From CAYZWU01 sp964482235 (GTDB lineage Bacteria; Planctomycetota; B15-G4; CAYZWU01), in contig CAYZWU010000006.1 in the NCBI GenBank assembly GCA_964482235.1, positions 62,001 to 126,000 of the forward strand: 64,000 nt of DNA, given 5' to 3'. Below, piece by piece: positions 63,489 through 64,000 of this stretch. The notes beneath the pieces were generated by a model, which saw only the letters and a list, made by a program, of their open reading frames with translations, was not told the DNA's origin and made no database searches. Within the stretch, counting starts at the first letter, position 1. Each line of letters opens with the position of its first letter. Both the position numbers and the translations under genes were made by a program.

Positions 63489-64000
63489 TCAGCTGCAGTC
63501 AGCTCCGTGCCGGATTATTTTTCCTTCCACCATGTAGATGATGTCTTCTGCGATATTCGTAGCCAGATCGGCGATGCGCTCCAGGTGACGGGACACGAAG
63601 AGTAGCTGGAGCAGGCCGTGGACGTTTCCGGTCTCCGTGGTGACCTTCTGCTTCACGTAGTGGAACATGTTGAGCAGGATCGCATCGACCTCGTCGTCGT
63701 CGGCGAACACGCTGCGCGCCGTGTCCACGTCGAGATTGACCAGGGCGTCCAGGCTTCTGGTGAGCATCGACCGGGCCGTGGCCACCATCACGTCAAGGTC
63801 GGCCGGCATCGCCGTCTCCGGTTCGGGGGTTCGCGAGAGGGCCAGTTCGGCGATATTGGCCGCCAGGTCGCCGATGCGCTCCAGTCCGTTGTTGATCTTG
63901 AGAATCGCCACGATAAATCTCAGGTCGATGGCCACCGGTTGATGGAGAGCGAGAATCTTCAGACCATCCTCCTCGACTTCGATCTCCATCCTGTCGATTT
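63489..64000 (-). CDS. phoU: phosphate signalling regulator PhoU, C-terminal part (runs off the window)
   Basis: About 170 residues are visible; the N-terminal 50 or so lie beyond the right edge. PhoU metal-binding patterns are present: LHQPVAIDLRFIVAILKINNGLERIGDLAANIAE in the first bundle and LFVSRHLERIADLATNIAEDIIY in the second. PhoU damps PhoR when phosphate is plentiful, working with the Pst transporter. It is upstream of phoB and phoR on the minus strand, so phoU-phoB-phoR form one unit convergent with pstSCAB. Confidence 0.93.
   Translation of the reverse strand, partial: IDRMEIEVEEDGLKILALHQPVAIDLRFIVAILKINNGLERIGDLAANIAELALSRTPEPETAMPADLDVMVATARSMLTRSLDALVNLDVDTARSVFADDDEVDAILLNMFHYVKQKVTTETGNVHGLLQLLFVSRHLERIADLATNIAEDIIYMVEGKIIRHGADCS

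Overview
This window is bacterial chromosomal DNA of fairly high GC, densely coded on both strands, with no rRNA, tRNA, CRISPR array, insertion sequence or replication origin that I can see. The best lineage guess is Planctomycetota or a close relative. The reasons are an ECF sigma factor beside a Ser/Thr kinase that carries an N-terminal zinc ribbon, a second kinase fused to TPR repeats, a Tat-exported formylglycine-type sulfatase, very large PstC and PstA permeases, and several secreted proteins with stereotyped C-terminal beta domains. This is inference from gene style; no marker gene is present.

Layout. 0-2 kb: end of a DUF4350/DUF4129 operon and a membrane protein. 2.2-9.6 kb: a large secreted subtilase, a sulfatase, a methyltransferase and a MATE exporter. 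9.6-9.9 kb: a non-coding stretch with a good minus-strand promoter and strong RNA-like folds ahead of the MATE gene. 10.1-13.1 kb: a block of visibly lower GC (small membrane protein, serine beta-lactamase-like hydrolase, DinB-like protein, acyltransferase 3), probably acquired. 13.5-24.5 kb: a gingipain-type C25 protease, a lipoprotein, CDP-glucose 4,6-dehydratase, a sialidase-like beta-propeller, an MDR dehydrogenase with an FAD oxidoreductase, and a periplasmic HtrA-like protease. 24.6-26.5 kb: an AbiE toxin-antitoxin pair with an inverted-repeat operator candidate. 26.5-33.5 kb: a penicillin-acylase-family lipoprotein with Cys at the nucleophile position, a GH2 hydrolase and a YyaL-type thioredoxin-domain protein. 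33.7-40.4 kb: a beta-helix-like secreted protein, an unrecognised helical protein, a TPR kinase and a secreted protein sharing the subtilase C-terminal domain. 40.6-49.2 kb: a sodium:solute symporter with a small membrane partner, a PQQ-type propeller protein, and a three-subunit molybdenum hydroxylase of the PaoABC/YagTSR type. 49.3-50.3 kb: two lower-GC lipoproteins. 50.5-53.1 kb: ECF sigma factor and kinase.

53.2-64 kb holds a complete phosphate locus. pstS-pstC-pstA-pstB runs rightward and is followed by a small duplicated-domain lipoprotein. phoU-phoB-phoR runs leftward and converges on it, with the phoR 3' end overlapping the lipoprotein gene. A strong hairpin plus T-run between pstS and pstC would favour excess PstS. 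A PhoB-box-like direct repeat lies upstream of pstS.

The secreted hydrolases (subtilase, C25 protease, sulfatase, GH2, sialidase-like propeller, acylase), the symporter and the molybdenum enzyme fit a polymer-degrading heterotroph. The most notable leads are the structured RNA at 9.7-9.9 kb, the Cys-nucleophile acylase, the shared C-terminal domain, and the enlarged Pst permeases with their linked lipoprotein.
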